DNA from: JBAZCO01 sp041654915
GTDB lineage: Bacteria > Bacillota > Clostridia > Christensenellales > DTU072
DNA: 9,895 bases
Assembly: GCA_041654915.1 (NCBI GenBank)
Contig: JBAZCO010000062.1
Span: 1-9,895, forward strand
Direction: 5' to 3'
The notes under the pieces were generated by a model. That model was not told where the DNA came from. It made no database searches and saw only the letters and a list, made by a program, of their open reading frames with translations. The position numbers and the translations under genes are program-made. Shown in pieces: positions 1 through 6,156 of the stretch. Within the stretch, counting starts at the first letter, position 1. Each line of letters begins with the position of its first letter.

Positions 1-12
1 TTTTGAGGTGGA

Positions 13-93
13 TTTGAACGGAAATGCTCCCAAGGTCGTACAAGCGGTACGATAGGGAGCATTTGGGCTTGCAAGCCCCGCTAGCCGTTCAAA
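13..93. other. Candidate three-way-junction structured element
   Basis: The outer stem pairs TTTGAACGG (13-21) with CCGTTCAAA (85-93) without mismatch. Arm one pairs AAATGCTCCC (22-31) with GGGAGCATTT (55-64) and is capped by an inner stem TCGTAC/GTACGA (36-41 and 47-52). Arm two is the 14-base palindrome GGGCTTGCAAGCCC (65-78). No unpaired base separates the outer stem from arm one, or arm one from arm two; six unpaired bases (79-84) close the junction. This makes about 30 base pairs in 81 bases, far more than expected by chance. There is no T-run after the fold on either strand, so it is not an ordinary terminator. It could be a structured RNA, part of a repeat or mobile element, or a folded DNA site. 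I do not recognise a known family. Confidence 0.5.
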
Positions 94-120
94 GACGCCC
101 AAAAGACGCAAAAAGATGCG
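91..120. repeat. Three imperfect 10-base tandem units
   Basis: The units are AAAGACGCCC (91-100), AAAAGACGCA (101-110) and AAAAGATGCG (111-120). The period is exactly 10 bases and each unit starts with an A-tract, so the A-tracts lie on one face of the helix and could bend the DNA. The array abuts the three-way junction and lies just left of the 19-bp inverted repeat. Three short units are too few and too degenerate to call a CRISPR or iteron array. Confidence 0.4.
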
Positions 121-124
121 GATA

Positions 125-241
125 GTTAAAACATAGGGCGCAAAAACTAATTGCAGGTAATTTGAAAAGTTAACGCTTGCGGTAACGGTAGTTTTTTAAG
201 CGACTATCGCCATATGTTAAAATTGCGCCCTATGTTTTAAC
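125..241. repeat. 117-bp element with perfect 19-bp terminal inverted repeats
   Basis: The left end (125-143, starting GTTAAAACATAGGG) and right end (223-241, ending CCCTATGTTTTAAC) are perfect 19-bp inverted copies, with mismatches on both sides of the match. The interior holds further hairpins: GTTA-rich arms near 169-186, and CGGTAGT with ACTATCG near 186-209, which pair as RNA on the plus strand with one G-U wobble. No open reading frame lies inside, and no clear target-site duplication flanks the ends. It could be a small non-autonomous mobile element (MITE-like) or one domain of a structured RNA. Confidence 0.5.
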
Positions 242-322
242 AACTCTATAAGGGGGCAACATGCTCTTTGTTTCCCCCTTTAACCCCCTTCTTTCTCATA
301 ACTTTCCACCTTTGATAGAGTT
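242..322. repeat. Nested inverted repeats abutting the 117-bp element
   Basis: AACTCTAT (242-249) pairs with ATAGAGTT (315-322). Inside, AAGGGGG (250-256) pairs with CCCCCTT at 274-280, or alternatively at 284-290. The unit begins at the base directly after the 19-bp repeat at 125-241, as if the two were adjoining modules. No gene is supported here. On the minus strand the only frame is a 29-codon stretch without a ribosome site. Confidence 0.35.
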
Positions 323-366
323 TGTCGATAACCATTTGTTTGTAGTGAACAAGATTGCCGCTATAT

Positions 367-435
367 TTTCCCCCATTTGGATATTTTATTTTATATTTTA
401 GGAGCGACAAGCGACTCCAAAAAATAAGGGGGAAA
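367..435. repeat. Imperfect 69-base hairpin with G5/C5 base
   Basis: TTTCCCCC (367-374) pairs with GGGGGAAA (428-435). The A/T-rich inner part pairs partly (TTTT 396-399 with AAAA 420-423) and is capped by GGAG (401-404) with CTCC (415-418). The hairpin and its right flank share two words with the 125-241 element: AAGCGACT (198-205 and 409-416) and TAACGGTAGT (183-192 and 437-446). The shared words suggest related repeats. The stretch 436-518 after it holds only A/T-rich sequence and a purine-rich AAAGGAGGG (508-516) with no start codon after it. Confidence 0.35.
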
Positions 436-518
436 CTAACGGTAGTATATAAACAAAAATAGCGATAGAATTATGTTATAGCTTTTATAATATGAGGAAA
501 ATATGAGAAAGGAGGGTT

Positions 519-549
519 ATTAGGGAACTAAAGATTATAGTTCCCTAAT
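519..549. terminator. Perfect 12-bp hairpin, possible weak terminator
   Basis: ATTAGGGAACTA (519-530) and TAGTTCCCTAAT (538-549) form a perfect 12-bp stem with a 7-base loop. The bases after it are TATATTAAAAAAA on the plus strand and AACCCTCC on the minus strand, so neither strand has a proper U-run. It may be a weak or bidirectional terminator behind the better one at 597-631, or another member of the hairpin-rich region to its left. Confidence 0.35.
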
Positions 550-596
550 TATATTAAAAAAATCCATATTAAGAAATACGGGTGTGCAAAATGAGC

Positions 597-631
597 AAAC
601 AAAACCGCAAGTTGTCAGATACAACTTGCGG
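597..631 (-). terminator. Rho-independent terminator of pta-ackA-rpmF
   Basis: On the minus strand CCGCAAGTTGT (631-621) pairs perfectly over 11 bp with ACAACTTGCGG (615-605) around a 5-base loop. It is followed by TTTTGTTTG and preceded by an A-run, the standard layout of an intrinsic terminator. It lies about 65 bases beyond the rpmF stop. A second copy of CCGCAAG (689-683) and the facing A/T stems AAGGTTTTT and AAAAACCTT lie between rpmF and the terminator, allowing a weaker alternative fold. The plus strand has a T6 run some five bases after the stem, so weak bidirectional action is possible. Confidence 0.85.
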
Positions 632-696
632 ATAAGGTTTTTTAAAAAAATAGTTAATTTGCCAACACGAAAAGATAAAAACCTTGCGGTGGCTGA

Positions 697-888
697 TTAT
701 TTTTCTTCCTTTTCTTTCTTTACCACTACTTGCTTGCCTTTGTAATATCCGCAATACGAACAGACGGTGTGACTGTCTATTAATTCGTGGCATTGGGAGC
801 ATTCGCTCAAGTTGGGAGAGGTAAGTTTCCAATTGGCAAACCTTTTGTTGCCCCTCTGCTTAGATATTTTATTTTTGGGTACCGCCAT
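697..888 (-). CDS. rpmF: 50S ribosomal protein L32, zinc-binding (C+) form
   Basis: This is a 63-residue structural protein of the large ribosomal subunit. The N-terminus MAVPKNKISKQRGNKR is typical of L32, including the conserved AVPK start and basic segment. Four cysteines (C30, C33, C43, C46) form two CxxC pairs, the zinc ribbon of the C+ form. The length fits the family. The start is supported by AGGAGG six bases upstream of ATG. It is the last gene of the minus-strand cluster after ackA, with a 94-base gap that contains its own strong promoter, and it is followed by a clear terminator. In many Firmicutes a yceD/DUF177 gene precedes rpmF and plsX follows it; neither is present here. The identification is secure. 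Confidence 0.96.
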   Translation of the reverse strand: MAVPKNKISKQRGNKRFANWKLTSPNLSECSQCHELIDSHTVCSYCGYYKGKQVVVKKEKEEK

Positions 889-923
889 TATGCACCTCCT
901 AAATAGATTCGATTACCTGTGTT

Positions 924-952
924 ATTATAACCAAAAAACAATGCTGTGTCAA
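924..952 (-). promoter_or_regulatory. Vegetative (sigma-A type) promoter for rpmF
   Basis: On the minus strand TTGACA (952-947) and TATAAT (929-924) both match the consensus exactly and are separated by exactly 17 bases. Transcription should start near 917, giving a leader of roughly 30 bases to the rpmF ATG with its AGGAGG site. The promoter sits between ackA and rpmF, so rpmF can be made independently of acetate-kinase expression. Confidence 0.88.
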
Positions 953-982
953 ACTTTTTGCCGCAATATTCTTTAATAATTA

Positions 983-2170
983 TTATATAGCCAACTCCTT
1001 GGCATCTCTAGCTATAACAAGCTCCTCATTGGTGGGTATAATAAGCACTTTTACTTTGGATGTGGGTTTGTGTAACTCACCGCCGTTGCCTTTGCCTATC
1101 GTGCTATTCTTGTCAAAATCAAAGTCAATACCCAAGCACTCCAAACCTTGCATTATCTTTTCCCGTGCATGAGATGCGTTCTCACCTATCCCGCCTGTGA
1201 ATACTATGCAGTCTAGTCCGCCCATTATGGCAAAGTAACTGCCTATATATTTTTTTATCCTATAAGCAAACATATCTATTGCAAGGCAAGCTCGCTCATC
1301 ACCTGCGGCGCAATTGTTTTCTAGGTCACGGAAGTCCGATACCCCCGCTATCCCCTTAAAGCCACAGTATTTATTTAGATACTCGGTAATTTGGGCGGCG
1401 GTCTGCTTTTTTTGCTCTGCCAAAAAGGTGACTACCGCAGGGTCTAGATCACCGCTACGGCTACCCATTATCAACCCTTCTAGCGGAGTAAAGCCCATAC
1501 TTGTATCCACGCACTTGCCGTCTACCACGGCGGCTAACGAACTGCCGTTGCCTAGGTGGCAGGTGATAATTTTTGAGTGCGGTTGATGCAAATATTTTAT
1601 TGCCTCTGTCGCCACATATTTGTGGGAAGTGCCGTGAAAACCGTATTTTCTTACCTTGTATTTTTCGTAGTCCTCATACTTTATCGCATACATATATGCG
1701 TGAGGCGGCATTGTGGAGTGAAAAACCGTGTCAAACACCGCTATATTGGGAATATTTGGCATATATTCCAAACAGCCCTCTATGCACTCGATTGTTGGCG
1801 GCATATGCAACGGTCCTATTACTCTAAGTTCGTTAAGTTTTATGAGCGCATCCTCGTCTATCCTAGTGCTAGCGGTGAATGTTTCTCCGCTATGCACAAC
1901 CCTATGCCCTATTGCCCCTACTTCCGAAACATTTGTGATTATGCCCTTTTCGGGGTGGGTGATTGCGGAAAGAGCAAGCTTGAAAGCCTCTCTGTGGTCT
2001 TTAACAAACTGCTCAATATATATTTTTTCACCATTTCCGTTTTGAACCAGGTTGGACTCGGGTGAGCCAATGCGGTCCACTTGCCCTTTTCCCAACACCT
2101 TTTCGGTAGTCATATCTATAATTTGATACTTTAGTGACGAACTTCCTGCATTAACAACTAGTATTTTCAT
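983..2170 (-). CDS. ackA: Acetate kinase
   Basis: This cytosolic enzyme converts acetyl phosphate and ADP to acetate and ATP, the substrate-level phosphorylation step of acetate fermentation. The protein has 395 residues, normal for the family. The N-terminal signature NAGSSSLKYQ (7-16) contains catalytic-site N7. Also present are GHRVVHSG (88-95) with the substrate-binding arginine R90, FDTVFH (146-151), YGFHGTSH (176-183), HLGNGSS (205-211), GSRSGDLDP (236-244), the nucleotide-binding TGGIGENA (325-332), and NEE (381-383) near the C-terminus. The ATG start follows AGGAGAGG. It begins 13 bases after the pta stop, so the two are surely cotranscribed and encode consecutive steps. No key residue is missing. 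Confidence 0.98.
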   Translation of the reverse strand: MKILVVNAGSSSLKYQIIDMTTEKVLGKGQVDRIGSPESNLVQNGNGEKIYIEQFVKDHREAFKLALSAITHPEKGIITNVSEVGAIGHRVVHSGETFTASTRIDEDALIKLNELRVIGPLHMPPTIECIEGCLEYMPNIPNIAVFDTVFHSTMPPHAYMYAIKYEDYEKYKVRKYGFHGTSHKYVATEAIKYLHQPHSKIITCHLGNGSSLAAVVDGKCVDTSMGFTPLEGLIMGSRSGDLDPAVVTFLAEQKKQTAAQITEYLNKYCGFKGIAGVSDFRDLENNCAAGDERACLAIDMFAYRIKKYIGSYFAIMGGLDCIVFTGGIGENASHAREKIMQGLECLGIDFDFDKNSTIGKGNGGELHKPTSKVKVLIIPTNEELVIARDAKELAI

Positions 2171-2183
2171 TATTTTCCTCTCC

Positions 2184-3173
2184 TTACTGTAAAGCGGTTA
2201 TCGCTACAACGCTGATTATGTCGCTAACCGAACATCCTCTAGATAGGTCGTTTACCGGCTTGTTAAGCCCTTGACAGATAGGTCCTACCGCCTCGATATT
2301 GCCAAGTCTTTGCGCAAGTTTGTAGCCTATGTTGCCCGATTGTAAGTCGGGAAAAACTAGCACATTCGCCCGCCCTGCCACCGTGCTTGTTGGCGCTTTT
2401 AGGCGTGCGACTTCGGGAACGATTGCCGCATCAAGCTGCAATTCGCCGTCTATGTCAAATTGGAGGGACATTGTCTTGAGTATCTTTGTAGCGTCTATTA
2501 CTTTTTGCGTATGCTCGTGCAGCGCACTTCCCTTTGTGGAAAAAGATAGCATTGCAACTCTTGGGTAACTAATACCTGCTATTTGGGTAGCGCTATCGGC
2601 GCTTGCCACTGCTATATCTACAAGCTGTTCAGTAGTGGGATTGGGAATAACCGCACAATCGCCAAACACCATTGCGCCGTTATCGCCATATATGCTGCCA
2701 AACGGCAAAGCCATAATAAAACAGCTAGACACAGTTTTTATGCCCGGGCGTGCCTTTATTATTTGGAACGCAGGACGCAGCAAATCGCCCGTAGAATGCA
2801 TAGCGCCTGCCACCATTCCGTCGGCATCGTCTGCTTTTGTCATAAGGCAACCGTAGTACATTGGGTCTAGCACAAGTTCCTCTGCCCGCTCTTTTGTCAT
2901 ACCTTTTTCTTTTCTCAACCTAAAGAGAAGGTCTGCATACTCTCGCCTTTTGGGAGAGGTTAGAGGGTCTATAATTTCTATCCCCGCTAGTGCACCTTCC
3001 TCTGTATCGGCAAGAATTTTTTCTTTATTGCCAAGCAGGGTTATTTTTGCAATCCCATCCTTAACTATGGCGATTGCTGCGCTAACAATGCGCTTATCCT
3101 CGCCCTCGGGCAGCACGATGTGCTTACTGCGCATCTTAGCCCGTGCGATAATTGATTCGATTAATTTTGACAC
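2184..3173 (-). CDS. pta: Phosphate acetyltransferase
   Basis: The enzyme interconverts acetyl-CoA plus phosphate with acetyl phosphate plus CoA, feeding AckA encoded directly downstream. The protein is 329 residues, the short single-domain form common in Firmicutes, lacking the N-terminal DRTGG regions of the long enterobacterial form. Family features are PEGEDKR (22-28), GAMHSTGDLLRPAF (123-136), MVFGDCAVIPNPT (168-180), SFSTKGSA (210-217), and the C-terminal active-site stretch NDLSRGCSVSDI containing S311 and R312. The start is GTG, supported by GGGAGGTG a few bases upstream; no better in-frame start exists. It is the first gene of the minus-strand cluster. I could not pick out a convincing minus-strand promoter in the A/T-rich gap 3174-3329. 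Confidence 0.97.
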   Translation of the reverse strand: MSKLIESIIARAKMRSKHIVLPEGEDKRIVSAAIAIVKDGIAKITLLGNKEKILADTEEGALAGIEIIDPLTSPKRREYADLLFRLRKEKGMTKERAEELVLDPMYYGCLMTKADDADGMVAGAMHSTGDLLRPAFQIIKARPGIKTVSSCFIMALPFGSIYGDNGAMVFGDCAVIPNPTTEQLVDIAVASADSATQIAGISYPRVAMLSFSTKGSALHEHTQKVIDATKILKTMSLQFDIDGELQLDAAIVPEVARLKAPTSTVAGRANVLVFPDLQSGNIGYKLAQRLGNIEAVGPICQGLNKPVNDLSRGCSVSDIISVVAITALQ

Positions 3174-3195
3174 TTACACCTCCCAACAAATATGT

Positions 3196-3224
3196 TTGCT
3201 TTATCTTTAGCTATGTTATATAAT
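3196..3224 (+). promoter_or_regulatory. Likely promoter for tmcAL-ylbJ
   Basis: TTGCTT (3196-3201) and TATAAT (3219-3224) are separated by 17 bases, a good match to a vegetative promoter. It would give a leader of about 100 bases. A second, closer candidate is TTAAAC (3249-3254) with TATACT (3271-3276) and a 16-base spacer. The tmcAL gene has a GAGGT ribosome site just before its ATG. The divergent pta promoter must lie in this same A/T-rich 156-base region, so the two directions may overlap in control. Confidence 0.5.
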
Positions 3225-3329
3225 TATTAAGATAATATTAAAATCCAATTAAACTAAAGCCACCGCCTAATATACTACCCTTTTTGAGAGAAAAATGCAA
3301 GTATTCAACGGCACAAAGTGAGGTAATAA

Positions 3330-4523
3330 ATGAAAATAACCGCAATAATATGCGAATATAATCCTATGACAAACGGGCATATCAAACACTTGGAGTTGGC
3401 ACGGGCAGAAACGGGCGCAGATACCTTGCTTTGCGTGATGAGCGGCAGTTTTGTACAGCGTGGGGAGGCAGCGGTCGCCGACAAATATACAAGAGCGGCT
3501 GTGGCGGTGGCAAACGGCGCAGATATCGTGGTGGAACTGCCCCTAATATATGCAATTTCCCCCGCAGACAACTTTGCATATGGCGCAATCAAGACGATAT
3601 CCGCCTTTCCCAATGTTGAAACTTTAAGCTTTGGCAGTGAGTGCGGCAATGCTGACCTCTTAACAAAAATTGCAAACCTCCTAAACAACGAACCCGATGA
3701 ACTACAAGAATTAATAAAAGAATATCTAAAAGAAGGCAACTCTTTCCCCAAAGCACGCTCTATGGCGGTGGATAATTATGCCGATAAAAACAAGGAATAT
3801 AGCGATATCAAGGGCATTTTGGACGAACCTAATAATGTCTTGGGGGTGGCATATATTACGGCAATAATCAAGGCGGGGCTTAACATTAAAATTCATACAA
3901 TCAAGCGGTTAGGCGCAGGATACAACAGCGAAAGTATATGCAATGAATATCTTTCTGCCACGGCGGTAAGATTTGCGGCTAAGCGGGAGCAGTTGGAAAA
4001 AATTAGAGATGCCGTCCCAATGGGAACTTATGCTTATCTATTGCAACTAAAGTCCAACGAAACTTCACTTAGTGATATGGTGCTTTTTAAGATGAAAAAC
4101 ATATCGGGTTACGAGCTAGAAAACTACTATGATGTGAGCGGCGGCATACATAACCGCCTAAAGCTTGCCGCCGTGCGGGCAAATACCTTGGACGAACTGC
4201 TAGAGGGTGCAAAAACAAAAAACTACACTATGGCAAGGCTAAAGCGCTTGTGCCTGTATGCGCTGTTTGACATTAGCAAAGATATGTACAAAACAGCGGT
4301 AGCCGCTCCCCCCTATGTTCAAGTGTTGGCGCTCAAAGCGGATAGGAAGGATATTTTATCCGCCCTATCGGAAACTTGTCCCAATACGCTAACCCGATAC
4401 GGCGATATAGACCGTGTGGATAAATCGCTAAGATTTATGTTAAAGTTAGACTTTACGGCACAAGGCACGCTAAATATAATAAATCGTTCCAACTATTTTA
4501 ATAATAAAATGCTTTTAATTTGA
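3330..4523 (+). CDS. tmcAL: tRNA(Met) cytidine acetate ligase (TmcAL, YlbM family)
   Basis: Family members use acetate and ATP, through acetyl-adenylate, to form N4-acetylcytidine at the wobble base of elongator tRNA(Met). The protein has 397 residues, close to the usual 400. The N-terminal nucleotidyltransferase fold shows ICEYNPMTNGHIKHL (7-21), whose NGH at 15-17 is the HIGH-like ATP site, then SGSFVQRGEAA (38-48), the acidic VVELPL (67-72) and FGSECG (101-106). KRLGAGYNS in the middle is also family-typical. The C-terminal helical half is less conserved, as expected. ATG follows GAGGT with a 5-6 base gap. It is divergent from pta-ackA, whose product acetate is its substrate, and 21 bases upstream of ylbJ, probably cotranscribed. 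Confidence 0.93.
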   Translation: MKITAIICEYNPMTNGHIKHLELARAETGADTLLCVMSGSFVQRGEAAVADKYTRAAVAVANGADIVVELPLIYAISPADNFAYGAIKTISAFPNVETLSFGSECGNADLLTKIANLLNNEPDELQELIKEYLKEGNSFPKARSMAVDNYADKNKEYSDIKGILDEPNNVLGVAYITAIIKAGLNIKIHTIKRLGAGYNSESICNEYLSATAVRFAAKREQLEKIRDAVPMGTYAYLLQLKSNETSLSDMVLFKMKNISGYELENYYDVSGGIHNRLKLAAVRANTLDELLEGAKTKNYTMARLKRLCLYALFDISKDMYKTAVAAPPYVQVLALKADRKDILSALSETCPNTLTRYGDIDRVDKSLRFMLKLDFTAQGTLNIINRSNYFNNKMLLI

Positions 4524-4544
4524 GGGCGCATCATATAATATAGG

Positions 4545-5507
4545 GTGAAACGCCCTAAACTTGTTGCCTTAATACTAGTATCATTTTTTATGCTGCTACT
4601 TATAATCAAGCCAGCACTTTATATGGGGGCTGTGTCGGATGGATTAAAACTCTTTGCCGTATCCGTATTGCCAGCAATGTTTCCTTTTTTCTTTTTCTCC
4701 AAACTTCTCACCTCTTTGGGAGCGGCAGAAAGCCTATCCTCACTGACAAAAAAACCCACAGCTTTATTATTTAACGCACCCGAAGTGGGAGGCTATGTTT
4801 TTGCTATGTCTTTGTTGTGTGGGTATCCAATTGGCGCTAAAATGGTAGCCGATTGTTATGAAAGCGGACTTTGCAGTCAAAGCGGCGCAAAAAAATTAAT
4901 TGCCTTTACATCTACTTCCGGACCATTATTTGTGCTTGGCACGGTTGGGCTTTCTATGTTTAATAACTATACTGTTGGGGTCGTGATACTTATTTCTCAT
5001 TATATTGCGGCGGTGATAAACGGTTTAATATTCCGTGGCAAAAAAGCGCTAGACAATACCCCTCTCCCGTTGATTCCCAAACAAAAGGATAGTGCGCTTG
5101 CCGAGGCAATAAACTCCTCTATATTTTCAGTAGCCGCTGTGGGGGGATATATTGCAATATTCAATATGGCAATCACTGCCTTAAAAGATTTGGAATTACT
5201 AAATATAATATCGCTATTTCTATTAAAAATTAATATACCCTATAATGTTTCGGAGGGTATAGTTTCTGGTATTATAGAAGTTACAAGGGGAGCGCTTGTA
5301 CTTTCCACATCGGGGTCGGCGCTGGTTATCACTGTGCCGATTGCGGCGATGCTTGTATCCTTTGGTGGGCTGTCCGTCACTCTCCAATCGTTAACTTTTC
5401 TTTCCAAGTGCAAAATAAAAGCGTCCTATTATCTCCTTACAAAGATAACGCACGCTTTGGTTACTGCTGTTATCGCATTAGGGTTATCTCTTATTCTTTT
5501 TCGATAA
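4545..5507 (+). CDS. ylbJ: YlbJ-type sporulation integral membrane protein
   Basis: This is a multi-pass membrane protein of the nucleoside-recognition (Gate) family. In Bacillus subtilis, YlbJ is made in the mother cell and is needed for proper spores; the transported substrate is unclear to me. Hydrophobic segments lie near 6-26, 35-55, 82-100, 122-162, 195-215, 258-285 and 300-319. Family motifs are LCGYPIGAKM (91-100), TSTSGPLFVLG (122-132) and SFGGLSVTLQSL (272-283). At 320 residues it is shorter than the roughly 400 of B. subtilis YlbJ. The start is GTG, because an in-frame stop lies three codons upstream; the ribosome site is poor, with GAGGG about 18 bases away. It follows tmcAL by 21 bases. 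Its last 17 bases overlap the convergent 59-residue gene. Confidence 0.85.
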   Translation: MKRPKLVALILVSFFMLLLIIKPALYMGAVSDGLKLFAVSVLPAMFPFFFFSKLLTSLGAAESLSSLTKKPTALLFNAPEVGGYVFAMSLLCGYPIGAKMVADCYESGLCSQSGAKKLIAFTSTSGPLFVLGTVGLSMFNNYTVGVVILISHYIAAVINGLIFRGKKALDNTPLPLIPKQKDSALAEAINSSIFSVAAVGGYIAIFNMAITALKDLELLNIISLFLLKINIPYNVSEGIVSGIIEVTRGALVLSTSGSALVITVPIAAMLVSFGGLSVTLQSLTFLSKCKIKASYYLLTKITHALVTAVIALGLSLILFR

Positions 5508-5670
5508 CCACATAAGCTTGCCCCGCATTTATATTATTGCCCAATGCACAAGCAGATATCATTTTAACTTTCCAACCCTCTTGCAAGTACTTGTTTACCT
5601 CGCTTAGTCCGTCATCTTCTCTTGCACCTAATATTCTGCCGTGACTTCTTACCCATACAACCTTTTCCAC
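5491..5670 (-). CDS. Small conserved-type protein, 59 residues, unknown function
   Basis: Reading from GTG at 5670, the frame gives MEKVVWVRSHGRILG, continuing to LSEVNKYLQEGWKVKMIS and ending AYVVIEKE before TAA at 5493-5491. AAGGAG lies ten bases upstream of the GTG, a convincing ribosome site. The pattern of an N-terminal strand, a helix ending in LQEGWKV, and a C-terminal AYVVIEK strand resembles small DUF4177-like proteins of Firmicutes, but I cannot assign it firmly. It is soluble, with no signal peptide or membrane segment. It is the last gene of the right-hand minus operon, 39 bases after the coiled-coil gene, and its end overlaps the ylbJ end by 17 bp on the opposite strand. No terminator is visible beyond it. 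Confidence 0.75.
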   Translation of the reverse strand: MEKVVWVRSHGRILGAREDDGLSEVNKYLQEGWKVKMISACALGNNINAGQAYVVIEKE

Positions 5671-5709
5671 AATAAATTTTCTCCTTATGCAAGCTTTTAA
5701 AATAAATTT

Positions 5710-6156
5710 CTATTTTTTAAGATTGCTGTTTCTTGCAGAAGTTACTATTGCAAGCGACTCTGTAAGCGTTGCCTCTGTATCCGAAAGCAAAGCGTTGATA
5801 TCCGCTTTGATTTCACCATAAATGCGAGAACGGTATTCGTTTGCCTGATTGCGGATAGCCTCCGCCTCCCGCTCCGCCTGCTCTATAATGGTGTGACCGC
5901 TTAGCATTTCTTCCGCCCGTTTTTGCGCAGACAACATTATATTTTGCGCCTTTAACGCTTCCTCTGCCCGCCTTTTTTCGCTGTTTTGCACCACATATCT
6001 TGCCTCACGGATAATATCTGGCAGGGTGTTGCGTATCCTATCTACCAAAGCAAAAATAATATCGGGGTCAATGGTTACTCCGTTTCCAAATAGCGACTTT
6101 TTGCCGTTATTCACCTCTTCTTCAATTTGGATAAGTAAATCTTCTATGTCTTCCAT
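5710..6156 (-). CDS. Coiled-coil protein of the Clostridia coaD-linked 'ATPase' family
   Basis: This 148-residue, highly charged protein is predicted to be nearly all helix. Residues 1-15 are acidic, 20-50 form a small region with IDPDIIFALVDRIRNTLP, and roughly 55-140 form a long coiled coil rich in A, E, K, R and Q. It resembles the stalk-like proteins often annotated loosely as 'ATPase', ATP synthase b-subunit-like or DivIVA-like next to coaD in Clostridia. There is no P-loop, so I see no ATPase activity. The ATG overlaps the end of the rsmD-coaD frame by 13 bases in another frame, and GAGGGA precedes it, suggesting translational coupling. Its role is unknown; a structural or membrane-associated scaffold is a guess. 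Confidence 0.8.
   Translation of the reverse strand: MEDIEDLLIQIEEEVNNGKKSLFGNGVTIDPDIIFALVDRIRNTLPDIIREARYVVQNSEKRRAEEALKAQNIMLSAQKRAEEMLSGHTIIEQAEREAEAIRNQANEYRSRIYGEIKADINALLSDTEATLTESLAIVTSARNSNLKK

Noticed and set aside
1..25. Minus-strand GTTCAAATCC resembling a tRNA T-loop
   Set aside because: The bases flanking it do not pair as a T-stem, and no acceptor, D or anticodon arm can be drawn; the bases pair better in the three-way junction.
91..120. CRISPR array or iterons
   Set aside because: There are only three degenerate 10-base units, without spacers and without cas or replication genes nearby.
125..241. Integron attC site suggested by GTTAAAAC and GTTTTAAC ends
   Set aside because: The order and sequence do not fit the RYYYAAC and GTTRRRY boxes, and the stem is perfect with no extrahelical bases; no integrase is present.
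246..335. 29-codon minus-strand frame starting at 335
   Set aside because: It has no ribosome site and its codons are simply the inverted repeats read through; its end coincides with the repeat at 242-249.
569..832. 87-codon minus-strand frame overlapping rpmF
   Set aside because: It runs through the terminator and overlaps L32 in another frame, has no ribosome site, and its sequence is not protein-like.
1577..2065. 162-codon plus-strand frame antisense to ackA, and the shorter plus-strand frames nearby
   Set aside because: They lie entirely inside the securely identified ackA on the other strand and have no ribosome site or recognisable domain.
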